From: Thermodesulfobium narugense DSM 14796
GTDB lineage: Bacteria; Thermodesulfobiota; Thermodesulfobiia; Thermodesulfobiales; Thermodesulfobiaceae
DNA length: 64,000 bases
Assembly: GCF_000212395.1 (NCBI RefSeq)
Contig: NC_015499.1
Location: 1,008,501 to 1,072,500 of the forward strand
Direction: 5' to 3'
A model generated the notes under the pieces. The model saw only the letters and a program-made list of their open reading frames with translations, made no database searches and was not told where the DNA came from. Position 1 is the first letter of the stretch. Every line of letters begins with the position of its first letter. This document shows, in pieces, positions 27,809 through 36,666 of the stretch. The position numbers and the translations under genes were made by a program.

Positions 27809-28764
27809 ATATACCTGAAACATCTTACTTTATGTTCTTTTTCTACTTCTATTATTTCAGGAAAGCTCTCTTTACACTTATCAATTTTTTGCTTACATTT
27901 TTCTAAAAATGGACAAAACCTAATCTGTGTATCCTTAAAATCAACTGTAGATTCTGGAGTTTCTAATTCAGTTGCTTTAGTTTTCTCAGAGTATAAAGTT
28001 GGAGACGATTCAATCAAAAGTTTGGTATAAGGATGCAGTGGATTATTGAAAAGATCTTTTGTAAAAGCTTCTTCCATCATAAAACCTTTATAAAGAACTA
28101 CTACCCTATTACACAAATACTCAACAATTGAGAGATCATGGGAAATTATCATCATTGTAAGATTGCTTTTTTCATAAATCTCCTTAAGTAGTTTCAAAAT
28201 TTGAGCTCTTATAGAAAGATCTAGCGAAGAAATAGGCTCATCAGCCACCAAAAACTTTGGATTGAGAATCAAAGCTCTTGCTATTGCTATTCTCTGTCTT
28301 TGCCCACCGCTAAATTGATGTGGAAATTTGTTAAGATCTTCAATCTTTAGCTCAACATTATTAATTATCTCATCAATTCTTTCTTTTCTTTTATTTTTTT
28401 CAACTCCGTTAAGAATAAGTGGTTCTTGAAGTATATCCAAAACTCTCATTTTAGGGTTAAAAGATGAATAAGGATCTTGAAATATAAAAGAAGTGCTTTT
28501 CTGAAATTTTCTAAAATCCTTTTTGCTTAATTTAAAAATATTATTGTTGTTGTAGTAAAGAAAACCACGAGAAGGTTTTTCTAAGCCCACAAAAATTTTT
28601 CCAAGAGTACTCTTCCCTGATCCAGTTTCTCCAACTATTCCAATAATATCTCCATCATAAATATCAATATTTATATCACTTAAAGCGCTCAATCCGTTAT
28701 TTTTAAAATCAAAAAAACTTTTTCTAAAAAAGATTTTGTGAATATTTTTTGCCCGAAACAACAT
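27805..28764 (-). CDS. Oligopeptide/dipeptide ABC transporter ATPase (OppF/DppF-like)
   Basis: A 319-residue ABC ATPase. Walker A is GETGSGKSTLG (about residue 45), the Q-loop is FIFQDPYSSFNP, the signature is FSGGQRQRIAIARAL, and Walker B is LVADEPISSLD. The C-terminal Opp/Dpp extension carries the cysteine cluster FCPFLEKCKQKIDKC, a known Fe-S binding element in this family. It overlaps the OppD-like gene by one base. No permease or binding-protein gene is next to the pair. Confidence 0.88.
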   Translation of the reverse strand: MLFRAKNIHKIFFRKSFFDFKNNGLSALSDINIDIYDGDIIGIVGETGSGKSTLGKIFVGLEKPSRGFLYYNNNNIFKLSKKDFRKFQKSTSFIFQDPYSSFNPKMRVLDILQEPLILNGVEKNKRKERIDEIINNVELKIEDLNKFPHQFSGGQRQRIAIARALILNPKFLVADEPISSLDLSIRAQILKLLKEIYEKSNLTMMIISHDLSIVEYLCNRVVVLYKGFMMEEAFTKDLFNNPLHPYTKLLIESSPTLYSEKTKATELETPESTVDFKDTQIRFCPFLEKCKQKIDKCKESFPEIIEVEKEHKVRCFRYI

Positions 28765-29741
28765 TATTTAAATACACCTTTATTAAAACAAGCTACAAAT
28801 CTGTCATTATCTACAAGTTCTAAAGATAATGGTTCACTACATTTTTTTGTAGAAAAATCACATCTGGGTAAAAAAGGACATATATTGTCTGGGAATTCAT
28901 CAAGAGATAAGATGCTGCCTTTGATTCCCTTTACAATTTCTAATTTGTTAGTAACCCTTTTTGGCATAGAAGACAAAAGTCCAAAAGTGTAAGGGTGTAA
29001 AGGTTTTTTTAACACATCCTTTGTCCTACCGCTTTCTACTATTCTTCCACAGTACATTACCGCTATCCTATCTGTATTTTCCCAAACAACACCTAAATCA
29101 TGAGAAACAAGTATGAGTGAAGAATTCAATTTTTTCTTAAAGTTCTTTATTAAATCCAAAATACCTTTTTGCACAGTTACGTCAAGAGCGGTTGTTGGCT
29201 CATCGGCTATAATAATCTCAGGATTGCAAGAAATTGCAATAGCAATCATTACTCTCTGTCTAATTCCACCACTGAGCATAAATGGATATTTATTTAACAC
29301 CAGTTCTGGCTGATCAATTTTAACGACTTTCAAAAGATCCAAAGCTATTTCAACTGCCTCAGATTTTTTACAAATTCCATGTGCCAATAGCATTTCAACT
29401 ATCTGATCCTTTACAGTCAGGAGTGGATGAAGAGAGCTCATAGGATCCTGAAAGATTATTGAAATATCTTTTCCTCTAATTTCTCGAATTTGCTTTTCAC
29501 TAAGCTTCAAAATATCTTTATCTTTAAATAATATAGAACCTGAAAATAATTTTGAATTTTTTGGCATCAGTTTTAAAATTGAATTTACAAGAATTGTTTT
29601 TCCAGAACCTGATTCCCCTACAATGCCTAAAAATTCATTTTGATTAAGACTAAAATTTACATTATTTAAAACTTTTGACCATCTTTTTTTCTTTTCAGAA
29701 TATATCCCTAAAGATAAATTTTTTACCTCAAGTAATGACAT
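28764..29741 (-). CDS. Oligopeptide/dipeptide ABC transporter ATPase (OppD/DppD-like)
   Basis: A 325-residue ABC ATPase pairing with the OppF-like one. Walker A is GESGSGKTILV (about residue 44), the Q-loop is IIFQDPMSSLHP, the signature is MLSGGIRQRVMIA (note IRQRV in place of the usual MRQRV), and Walker B is IIADEPTTALD. The C-terminal cysteine set is CPFLPRCDFSTKKC. Together the two would energise import of peptides or another substrate such as nickel chelates. The membrane subunits must be encoded elsewhere. Confidence 0.88.
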   Translation of the reverse strand: MSLLEVKNLSLGIYSEKKKRWSKVLNNVNFSLNQNEFLGIVGESGSGKTILVNSILKLMPKNSKLFSGSILFKDKDILKLSEKQIREIRGKDISIIFQDPMSSLHPLLTVKDQIVEMLLAHGICKKSEAVEIALDLLKVVKIDQPELVLNKYPFMLSGGIRQRVMIAIAISCNPEIIIADEPTTALDVTVQKGILDLIKNFKKKLNSSLILVSHDLGVVWENTDRIAVMYCGRIVESGRTKDVLKKPLHPYTFGLLSSMPKRVTNKLEIVKGIKGSILSLDEFPDNICPFLPRCDFSTKKCSEPLSLELVDNDRFVACFNKGVFK

Positions 29742-29755
29742 TAAAAATTCTTAGA

Positions 29756-30265
29756 TTACCATTTATTGTTGTGAATAATTGATTTATCTAATTCACCATG
29801 AGGCTTTTTCCTTTCTGCAGGAAAACCTAACGAAGCAATTGCAAAAGGCACTAAGTTCTCAGGAATATTAAATATTTTTCTCAAACCGTTTATCCTTTCT
29901 TCTACAGGATAAATACCAACCCAACAAGATCCTATCCCAAGTGCTGTTGCCGCAATAAGAATATTCTCCATTGCTGCAGAACAATTTAGAGGCCATCTAC
30001 CAGGATATTTTTCAAGAGATGGGTCTGCAACTACAATTATTGCAACATTAGCCTGCAAAAGCATATGAGCATATTGATGATAGTTAAGAACTTCTTTTAA
30101 TAAATTCTTGTCCTTCACCACTATGTAGTGGCAAACATTGCTCCCACCTGCTGAAGGAGCAGACATTGCTGCTCTTAAGATAGTTTCTATATATTCCTGG
30201 GGAATTTCTTTATCTGTATACATCCTTATACTTCTTCTATTAAACAACGCTTCTATAGCATCCAT
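29756..30265 (-). CDS. Nitroreductase family FMN protein
   Basis: A 169-residue member of the nitroreductase family, which binds FMN and transfers hydride from NAD(P)H to varied acceptors. FMN-contact motifs are RRSIRMYTDKEIP near the N-terminus, AAMSAPSAGGSNVCHYIVV, and IAATALGIGSCWVGIYP in the last third. It is at the short end of the family. An AGGAGG site lies before the ATG. It sits between the OppD-like gene and the fused IMPase/ARH-like gene on one strand; the physiological substrate is unknown. Confidence 0.87.
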   Translation of the reverse strand: MDAIEALFNRRSIRMYTDKEIPQEYIETILRAAMSAPSAGGSNVCHYIVVKDKNLLKEVLNYHQYAHMLLQANVAIIVVADPSLEKYPGRWPLNCSAAMENILIAATALGIGSCWVGIYPVEERINGLRKIFNIPENLVPFAIASLGFPAERKKPHGELDKSIIHNNKW

Positions 30266-30292
30266 ATAGCAACCTCCTAATTAAAAATTTTA

Positions 30293-32062
30293 TTAACATT
30301 TTAAAAGATTTTCAGCAATAATTAGAATATCTACAGGCCAAAATATTTGTGGTCTAGGATATGTAACCTTTGGCAAACCCTTTATAGATCTGCTTGAAAG
30401 AATCTTATCTTTGAAATACAGAGGAATATTTTCTAATCCATATAAAGCACCAAACAAAGAACCCACTAAAGCACAATTTTTAGAAGTGTCTCCTCCTCTT
30501 ATTGATGTTTTTATAATCGATTCTTCAAAGGAACTTGAGTTTAGTAATTCATAAAATAAATTTTGAATACAAATCAAAACGTTTTCAGATTTTTCATTGT
30601 GATTTGGATGAGCCTGAGTCTTTGCATTAATTAAAGCGTTCTTTACATTATCTGAAAAATCGTTTTCGCTTACAAATCTGAGAGCATATCTATATAAGTC
30701 TTCTTTTGTCAGTCTTCTCTTTAAAGCTAACCTTATAGTATATAAAAATATTTTTGCACACTCCAAACAAAGAGAATTTGGGTTAGTTATCTTACAATCC
30801 TTTTCTACAATATCAAAAGCCTCTTCAAACGAAGAGTTTAAAGTAAATATTGCTATAGGAATAATCCTTAACAAAAAGGAATTTGAAATATCGTCAATAG
30901 ATTCAGAAGAATAACTTTCTGGAATGTGAAACAAATAGTTAAGAGCACTAAAGGAACTTGATTCTGAAAAACTTACCTCTAACGGTTCAGAATTATACCA
31001 ATATAAATAGGATTCTATAACTTTTTTAAAGTCATACGAGCAATATTTTGATAGAACTCTTGACAAAATAATAACTATTTCAGAATTTACAGGTTCTAAC
31101 ATTTGATTTTCAATAGTAAAGTCGATAACCTTTTCATTACTATTAGAGTATCCAAACGAATCACCAACTATCAATCCCATCAAGGTGCCTTGAACCTTAG
31201 ATAATAAACATTTATCTTTAACACTCTTGCCAAGCTTTGGAGTTTCTGTCTGATTAAGGTTAAGAACATTTTCAAGCGGCGGTCTATAAAGCACACTCTT
31301 CCAATTTTTGCCAACAAAATCCCTTATTACTTTATAATCTCCTCCAAAACATACCTGTCCACATCCACTATAACCTTGCTTTGAGTATCTAACTTCTTTG
31401 CCCGTTTCATCATAAAGATTTAATCTATTGCCAACTAAAAGAGCATGTGGTGCAGCATAGGTAAATGTTGTTGGATTTGAACAATCAATCGCAAAAACCC
31501 CTTCGCCAACTGAACATAAAGCTAATCTATAGGAAAAAGATGGAACACATTTATATTTATACGGATAACAAAGGATTGAATTAGTTTTGCTGTTTTTATC
31601 AGCCTCATATGAGGTAAGAATAACATTAGATTTAAGGTCACTAGTTGTTTTCTGTTCATTTCTATATACGCATTCCAATCCCTTTGACCAATAAAATAAG
31701 TCATCAAAATTAAATGAATAAACCACTCCCAAAACCAATTCTCTGTTGGACAAAAGCGCAATTGAAACGCATGCACCTCTATAGCCTTTTGTAAATGGTT
31801 CTAAACCAGAAAGAGCTGAAACTATCCAATATATATTATTTTCATGAGTTGACTGTGACAATATCCCCATAGATTCACAGTGAAACCCATATGTTGGAAA
31901 TTTTTCTCTTAAAGACAAATAAATCTTTTCTTCTATATCCTCAACTTTGTTAGAAGCTAATTTTGGATTTTCTACGAATAATTTATCAAAGTATGATCCA
32001 ACTTCTTTGGCCAAAGATACAGCAATATTTAATTCATCATAGAAAAAAACCTCTTGCACCAT
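30293..32062 (-). CDS. Fused inositol-monophosphatase-like and ADP-ribosylglycohydrolase-like protein, active-site residues altered
   Basis: A 589-residue protein with two recognisable halves. Residues about 10-250 follow the inositol monophosphatase fold. The metal-binding motif normally D-P-x-D-G-T reads S-A-L-S-G-L (in IVSALSGLEPF, residues 80-90), and the later W-D motif is also absent (TYAAPHALLV). Residues about 290-585 follow the ADP-ribosylglycohydrolase fold (GTLMGLIVGDSFGY), but the usual T-D-D motif reads N-S-E, and the C-terminal GGDTDT motif reads GGDTSK (523-528). Both catalytic sites therefore look lost or changed, while length and folds are kept. That suggests a binding or regulatory role. 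This is an inference from motif inspection by eye. Confidence 0.65.
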   Translation of the reverse strand: MVQEVFFYDELNIAVSLAKEVGSYFDKLFVENPKLASNKVEDIEEKIYLSLREKFPTYGFHCESMGILSQSTHENNIYWIVSALSGLEPFTKGYRGACVSIALLSNRELVLGVVYSFNFDDLFYWSKGLECVYRNEQKTTSDLKSNVILTSYEADKNSKTNSILCYPYKYKCVPSFSYRLALCSVGEGVFAIDCSNPTTFTYAAPHALLVGNRLNLYDETGKEVRYSKQGYSGCGQVCFGGDYKVIRDFVGKNWKSVLYRPPLENVLNLNQTETPKLGKSVKDKCLLSKVQGTLMGLIVGDSFGYSNSNEKVIDFTIENQMLEPVNSEIVIILSRVLSKYCSYDFKKVIESYLYWYNSEPLEVSFSESSSFSALNYLFHIPESYSSESIDDISNSFLLRIIPIAIFTLNSSFEEAFDIVEKDCKITNPNSLCLECAKIFLYTIRLALKRRLTKEDLYRYALRFVSENDFSDNVKNALINAKTQAHPNHNEKSENVLICIQNLFYELLNSSSFEESIIKTSIRGGDTSKNCALVGSLFGALYGLENIPLYFKDKILSSRSIKGLPKVTYPRPQIFWPVDILIIAENLLKC

Positions 32063-32083
32063 TCACCCCATTTTAATAACAAA

Positions 32084-32305
32084 TTACTTCAATCTAGATT
32101 TTACTCCTAATTTGTAAAGAATGTTTGCCATTATACAAAAACCTGTTAAAGCAAATATTACCAAATTAATTCCTACTAGAAAGGTTAAAATAAACCAAAA
32201 AGGGCTCCAAAAAAGTCCTAAGAAAAGACTAACCAATACAAACATACCCGCTATAAGAAATATAATCCTTTCAAGATACCAATTCTGGGTAGGAGCCTTA
32301 TACAT
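32084..32305 (-). CDS. DUF2892 small membrane protein
   Basis: A 73-residue protein with two membrane helices and the DUF2892 pattern: an N-W-x-x-E-R start, a glycine at the end of helix 1, and VGINLVIFALTGFCIMANILYKLG near the C-terminus. In the well-known YgaP this domain is fused to a rhodanese. Here it stands alone directly after the RND pump gene (8 bases downstream), an arrangement I regard as a probable operon member. Its function is unknown. Confidence 0.75.
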   Translation of the reverse strand: MYKAPTQNWYLERIIFLIAGMFVLVSLFLGLFWSPFWFILTFLVGINLVIFALTGFCIMANILYKLGVKSRLK

Positions 32306-32312
32306 AATATTA

Positions 32313-35300
32313 TCACCTCTTAAAAATCTTTTTTATGTCAAACTTTATTTTTCCCTCTTTAATCTTTATCTCAGTATCCTTATATATAAAGTAAAGAATA
32401 GGAAGCAATGTCCAAGAAAATATAGTAACTGCTACTTCTCCTGCCATTAGCGATATGGCCATTCCTTGAAATATAGGATCAAAAAGTATTACGCTTGATC
32501 CAACTACTACTGCAGCTGCCGTCAAAAACATAGGTCTAAATCTAACTAAACAACCTTCAATTATAGATTCTTTTAAAGGAACCCCTTCATTTAGTTTCAT
32601 CTCTATAAAGTCCACTAGGATAATTGAATTTCTTACTACTATACCAGCACCTGCAATAAACCCTATCATCGATGTAGCAGTAAAAAACGCGTTCAAAATT
32701 GCATGAGCAGGCAAAATGCCTATCAAAGAAAGTGGTATAGGAGCCATAATAATAAGAGGAGTAATATATGATTTAAACCATCCAACTATCATTACATAAA
32801 TTAAAATTAAAACTACAGCAAAAGCTATCCCAAGATCTCTAAATACTTCGTAAGTAATTTGCCATTCACCATCCCATTTAACAGAATAGTTTAGGCCAAG
32901 TGGAGGTTCATGTGTAAAGTAGAGCTTTAGTGGATTCTCTCCCGGCACTTTTATCTCAGAGATAGGCTTATTCATTCTCAAAATTGCATATATAGGACTT
33001 TCTTCTCTTCCAGCCACATCACCAATAACATAAACAACTCGTCTAAGATTCTTTCTATATATGGGCTGATCTTCACTAGTTTTTTCTAACGTTACCAATT
33101 CAGCTAACGAAACCATATGATTTGTTGCAGAAGGCAGTGCAATATTTTGTAAACCATTGAGGCTTGCCCTATTTTTCAAAGGAGCCTGCACCCAAATCTC
33201 TACAGGTTCTCTACTATGATCGGTATGTAAAAGTCCAGCATCACTTCCATGAAGTGCCATCTGAAGACTTTGTGCAATAGCAAAAGTTGAGATACCATTA
33301 TACGCAGCCTTTTCTTTATCAACCTTAAAAATATATTTTGTTTGTTCATCATTTTGTAGCCAATCAACGTCCACAACATCGCGTGTTTTTTTGAAAATAT
33401 CCTCAATCTTAGAAGCAATTTTTAGTTGCTCATTAAAGCTGGGACCATAAACCTCAGCTACAAGAGTACTTAGTACTGGAGGTCCAGGAGGCACTTCAAC
33501 AACTTTTATTCTCGCATTATAAGCACTGGCAATTTGATCTATAGGCCCCCTAATTCTTTTTGCAATATCGTGACTTTGTGCACTTCTCTCGTCCTTGGGA
33601 ACCAAATTTATTTGAATATCAGCTACATCATCACCTTCCCTAAGAAAATAGTGTCTTACTAGACCATTAAAGGTTATTGGAGATGCTATGCCAGAATATA
33701 TTTGATAATTATCAACCTCGGGAACAGTTTTAATATATTCTGCTATTCTTTCTGCAATGGCATTTGTAGCCTCAAGTGTAGTTCCTTTTGGAGTATTTAT
33801 CAAAACTTGAATTTCACTCTTGTTATCAAAAGGTAACATTTTTACCATAACTATTTTTAGGGGTAAAAGCGCCACAGCAGCCAGAAGGCATATTATTGTA
33901 AAAATTATAAAAGAAGTTCTTTTCTTGCCACTTTCTAACATCAATGTAAGATTTTTTCTGTATAGTCTATTAAAAGACGATATTATCCTGTTTTCTTTCT
34001 CTTTTTCTGTTTTTTTAACGTTTTTTAAAACAATATAACTAAGCCATGGACTAATTATAAATGCGATAAGAAGTGAAATTATCATAGCAGCAGAAGCACC
34101 AATAGGAATGGGTTTCATATATGGACCCATCATACCTGAAACGAAAGCCATAGGTAAAAGTGCTGCTATAACTGTAAAAGTAGCAAGAATGGTAGGATTA
34201 CCTACCTCGTTAACTGCCTGAAGAGCAACAAGAACAGAAACCTCTTTCTCTCTAAAGTGTCTATGTATATTTTCTACGACAACAATAGCATCGTCTACTA
34301 AAATGCCTATAGAAAAAATCAAAGCAAACAAAGTAACTCTATTTAAAGTAAAACCAAATAAATAAGTGGCCAAAAGAGTAAGGGCCAAAGTAACAGGAAT
34401 TGCTACAGCAACAACTAAGGCTTCTCTAATCCCTAAACTTAGACCTATAAGAACAGTAACAGAAACTGCAGCAAGTAGCATATGTTCTAACAACTCATTC
34501 GATTTTTCGTTAGCTGTATTCCCATAATTTCTAGTTGTAGTTACAATAACACCCTTTGGTATAACAGTACCCTTTAATCTAGAAATATCGCTTAATAATC
34601 TTCCAGCTAGTTCAGTCGCGTTTGTACCCTTCTTTTTCGCAATCGTTATAGTAACTGCAGGGTAAATACTAGATTTTTCTATTCCAGGTATATTTTTTCT
34701 CCAAGATGGGCCAAAACCCATAAATACATAATTCTTTGCTTCTTGAGGACCATCTGTTATAGTAGCAACATCACTTAGCTTAACAGGCCTACCTTCAAAA
34801 ACCCCAACAATTACGTTCCCTACATCATTCGCGTCTCTAAGAAAAGTTCCAGTTTCAACTAAATATTCGTAATTATTCAAAGGAAAAGATCCTGAGGAAA
34901 GTGAAACGTTAGCAGAGCTTATCATTTGAGAAATTTGCATAGGTGATATGTGATAGGCTTTCAACCTTAATGGGTCGATATCAACCTTTACTTCTCTTTT
35001 TGGACCACCTATTATGTGTGTTTCTGCTACATCAGAATCCTTTTTTAGATAATCGCAAGTTTCTAGAGCAATTTTCCTAAGTTCATAACTGTCATATTCG
35101 TTACTCCATAAAGTTAAAGTTAAAACTGGAACGTCATCAATAGATTTTGGCTTTACAATAGGCATCGAAACGCCAGGCGGGATTAGGTCAAGATGAGAAA
35201 AGAGTTTTGTGTAAAGGTTTGTAATACTCTTTTCCATATCTTCTCCTACCTTATATCTAACAGTTACCATACTAAGACCTGGTTCAGAAGTTGAGTATAT

Positions 35301-35552
35301 GTACTCTACCCCTTTAATCTCCCACAAAAATTTTTCCATAGGTTTTGTTACTCTTTCCTCAACCTCTTTTGCTGAAGCCCCAGGATATTGAACAAAAACA
35401 TCAATCATTGGAACAACTATTTGTGGATCTTCTTCCCTTGGAGTAACAATTACAGCAAAAACACCTAATATTAATGAGGTTATAACTATCAAAGGAGTAA
35501 GTTTTGATCTTATAAAAAGTTGTGCAATTTTACCTGCAAGTCCAAATTTCAT
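32313..35552 (-). CDS. RND efflux pump, inner-membrane subunit (AcrB/HAE1-like)
   Basis: A 1079-residue proton-driven RND transporter with the normal 12-helix, two-porter-domain plan. The first membrane helix is followed by a large periplasmic loop (about 35-340). The helix-4 charged motif GILVDDAIVVVENIHRH (about residues 415-431) carries the two essential Asp residues. A second loop (about 590-880) and a second six-helix half follow. It forms a tripartite pump with the adaptor and TolC-family genes directly upstream on the same strand. Broad-substrate rather than metal export is likely because no methionine metal-relay motif is apparent, but this is not firm. Confidence 0.9.
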   Translation of the reverse strand: MKFGLAGKIAQLFIRSKLTPLIVITSLILGVFAVIVTPREEDPQIVVPMIDVFVQYPGASAKEVEERVTKPMEKFLWEIKGVEYIYSTSEPGLSMVTVRYKVGEDMEKSITNLYTKLFSHLDLIPPGVSMPIVKPKSIDDVPVLTLTLWSNEYDSYELRKIALETCDYLKKDSDVAETHIIGGPKREVKVDIDPLRLKAYHISPMQISQMISSANVSLSSGSFPLNNYEYLVETGTFLRDANDVGNVIVGVFEGRPVKLSDVATITDGPQEAKNYVFMGFGPSWRKNIPGIEKSSIYPAVTITIAKKKGTNATELAGRLLSDISRLKGTVIPKGVIVTTTRNYGNTANEKSNELLEHMLLAAVSVTVLIGLSLGIREALVVAVAIPVTLALTLLATYLFGFTLNRVTLFALIFSIGILVDDAIVVVENIHRHFREKEVSVLVALQAVNEVGNPTILATFTVIAALLPMAFVSGMMGPYMKPIPIGASAAMIISLLIAFIISPWLSYIVLKNVKKTEKEKENRIISSFNRLYRKNLTLMLESGKKRTSFIIFTIICLLAAVALLPLKIVMVKMLPFDNKSEIQVLINTPKGTTLEATNAIAERIAEYIKTVPEVDNYQIYSGIASPITFNGLVRHYFLREGDDVADIQINLVPKDERSAQSHDIAKRIRGPIDQIASAYNARIKVVEVPPGPPVLSTLVAEVYGPSFNEQLKIASKIEDIFKKTRDVVDVDWLQNDEQTKYIFKVDKEKAAYNGISTFAIAQSLQMALHGSDAGLLHTDHSREPVEIWVQAPLKNRASLNGLQNIALPSATNHMVSLAELVTLEKTSEDQPIYRKNLRRVVYVIGDVAGREESPIYAILRMNKPISEIKVPGENPLKLYFTHEPPLGLNYSVKWDGEWQITYEVFRDLGIAFAVVLILIYVMIVGWFKSYITPLIIMAPIPLSLIGILPAHAILNAFFTATSMIGFIAGAGIVVRNSIILVDFIEMKLNEGVPLKESIIEGCLVRFRPMFLTAAAVVVGSSVILFDPIFQGMAISLMAGEVAVTIFSWTLLPILYFIYKDTEIKIKEGKIKFDIKKIFKR

Positions 35553-35562
35553 AACTTTTCCC

Positions 35563-36645
35563 CTAACTTCCTTTTACAATGGCACCGTCAAAAGCATTTT
35601 CAGTGCCTTCAACAATTATTCTTTCACCATTAGAAAGCCCTGATAATACTTCCACAGTATTTTTATATGTTTCACCTAGCTTAACCATCCTATAGCTTAC
35701 AATTCCTTTATCGTCAACTACATACACACCAATTAAACCGCCTTTTCTTACAATAGCTGTTTCTGGTATGACAACTGCTCTTTTTGTTCCTATATTAAAA
35801 TATGCCTTCCCATACATTCCACTTTTAAAATTGCCAGAACCAAGATCTACTTTTACTACAAAGGATCTAGACATCGGATCTACCGAAGGTACTATTTCAG
35901 ATATCTTACCCTCAATTTCAGGCATAGAATCAATTTTTACCTTTACAGGTGAACCAACTTTTAAATCTTGAGAATATTTGGAATCGACGTTAGCGTCTAA
36001 TTCAAAGCTAGAAGTATTCTCTACATTAAGTAGGGGCATACCAGGCATTGCAGTAGTACCAACATCAACCTTTTTGGAAGATACAATTCCAGAAATGGGC
36101 GACGTTACAGTATAAAAACTCCTCATAACTCTTGCTTCCTCCAAGGCTGCCTTTGCTCTTTCATAATTAGTTTGTGCTAGTTCTTTTTGTGTCGTAATTT
36201 GATCCATCTCCTGCTGGCTCAAAGCCTTCTCATCATACAGTGCCTTATATCTCATATAGGTTGCATTACTTAATGATAAATTTAGTTTTGCAGCATCCAG
36301 ATTTTTTTCAGCCTGTCTTACCCTTTCAGATGCATCCTGATCGTAAATCGTCAAAAGTACTTCTCCCTCTGAAACCCTATCTCCGTCTTTAACGTTAATA
36401 GAAGTAATAGTCCCCATAACTTTGCTTGTAATAACACTTATTATTTTAGCCTTTACTGTACCTGATGCTTCTAAATACTTCGGCAAATTACTTTCATTTA
36501 CCGTTTGAAGTTTTACATCCTTTATAGTTTTATTTTCAATCTTCTCTGGGTGATTTGAAGAACATCCTGAAATTAGAAAAACAGCAAATAATGATATTAA
36601 GAAAAATATGAAATAAAAACGAAATGATTTCAAACCTTTAAACAT
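35563..36645 (-). CDS. RND efflux periplasmic adaptor, lipoprotein
   Basis: A 360-residue membrane-fusion protein. The N-terminus is a lipoprotein signal (SLFAVFLISGCSSN, modified Cys at about residue 28). A biotinyl-lipoyl-like half (VMGTITSINVKDGDRVSEGEVLL), an alpha-helical hairpin with heptads (about 105-175), the second lipoyl half and beta-barrel (PISGIVSSKKVDVGTTAMPG), and a membrane-proximal domain follow. It links the inner-membrane pump to the TolC-type channel. GGGAGG precedes the ATG. It lies 21 bases after the TolC gene and 10 before the pump gene. Confidence 0.9.
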   Translation of the reverse strand: MFKGLKSFRFYFIFFLISLFAVFLISGCSSNHPEKIENKTIKDVKLQTVNESNLPKYLEASGTVKAKIISVITSKVMGTITSINVKDGDRVSEGEVLLTIYDQDASERVRQAEKNLDAAKLNLSLSNATYMRYKALYDEKALSQQEMDQITTQKELAQTNYERAKAALEEARVMRSFYTVTSPISGIVSSKKVDVGTTAMPGMPLLNVENTSSFELDANVDSKYSQDLKVGSPVKVKIDSMPEIEGKISEIVPSVDPMSRSFVVKVDLGSGNFKSGMYGKAYFNIGTKRAVVIPETAIVRKGGLIGVYVVDDKGIVSYRMVKLGETYKNTVEVLSGLSNGERIIVEGTENAFDGAIVKGS

Positions 36646-36666
36646 TTTATCCTCCCTTTAAAAGAC

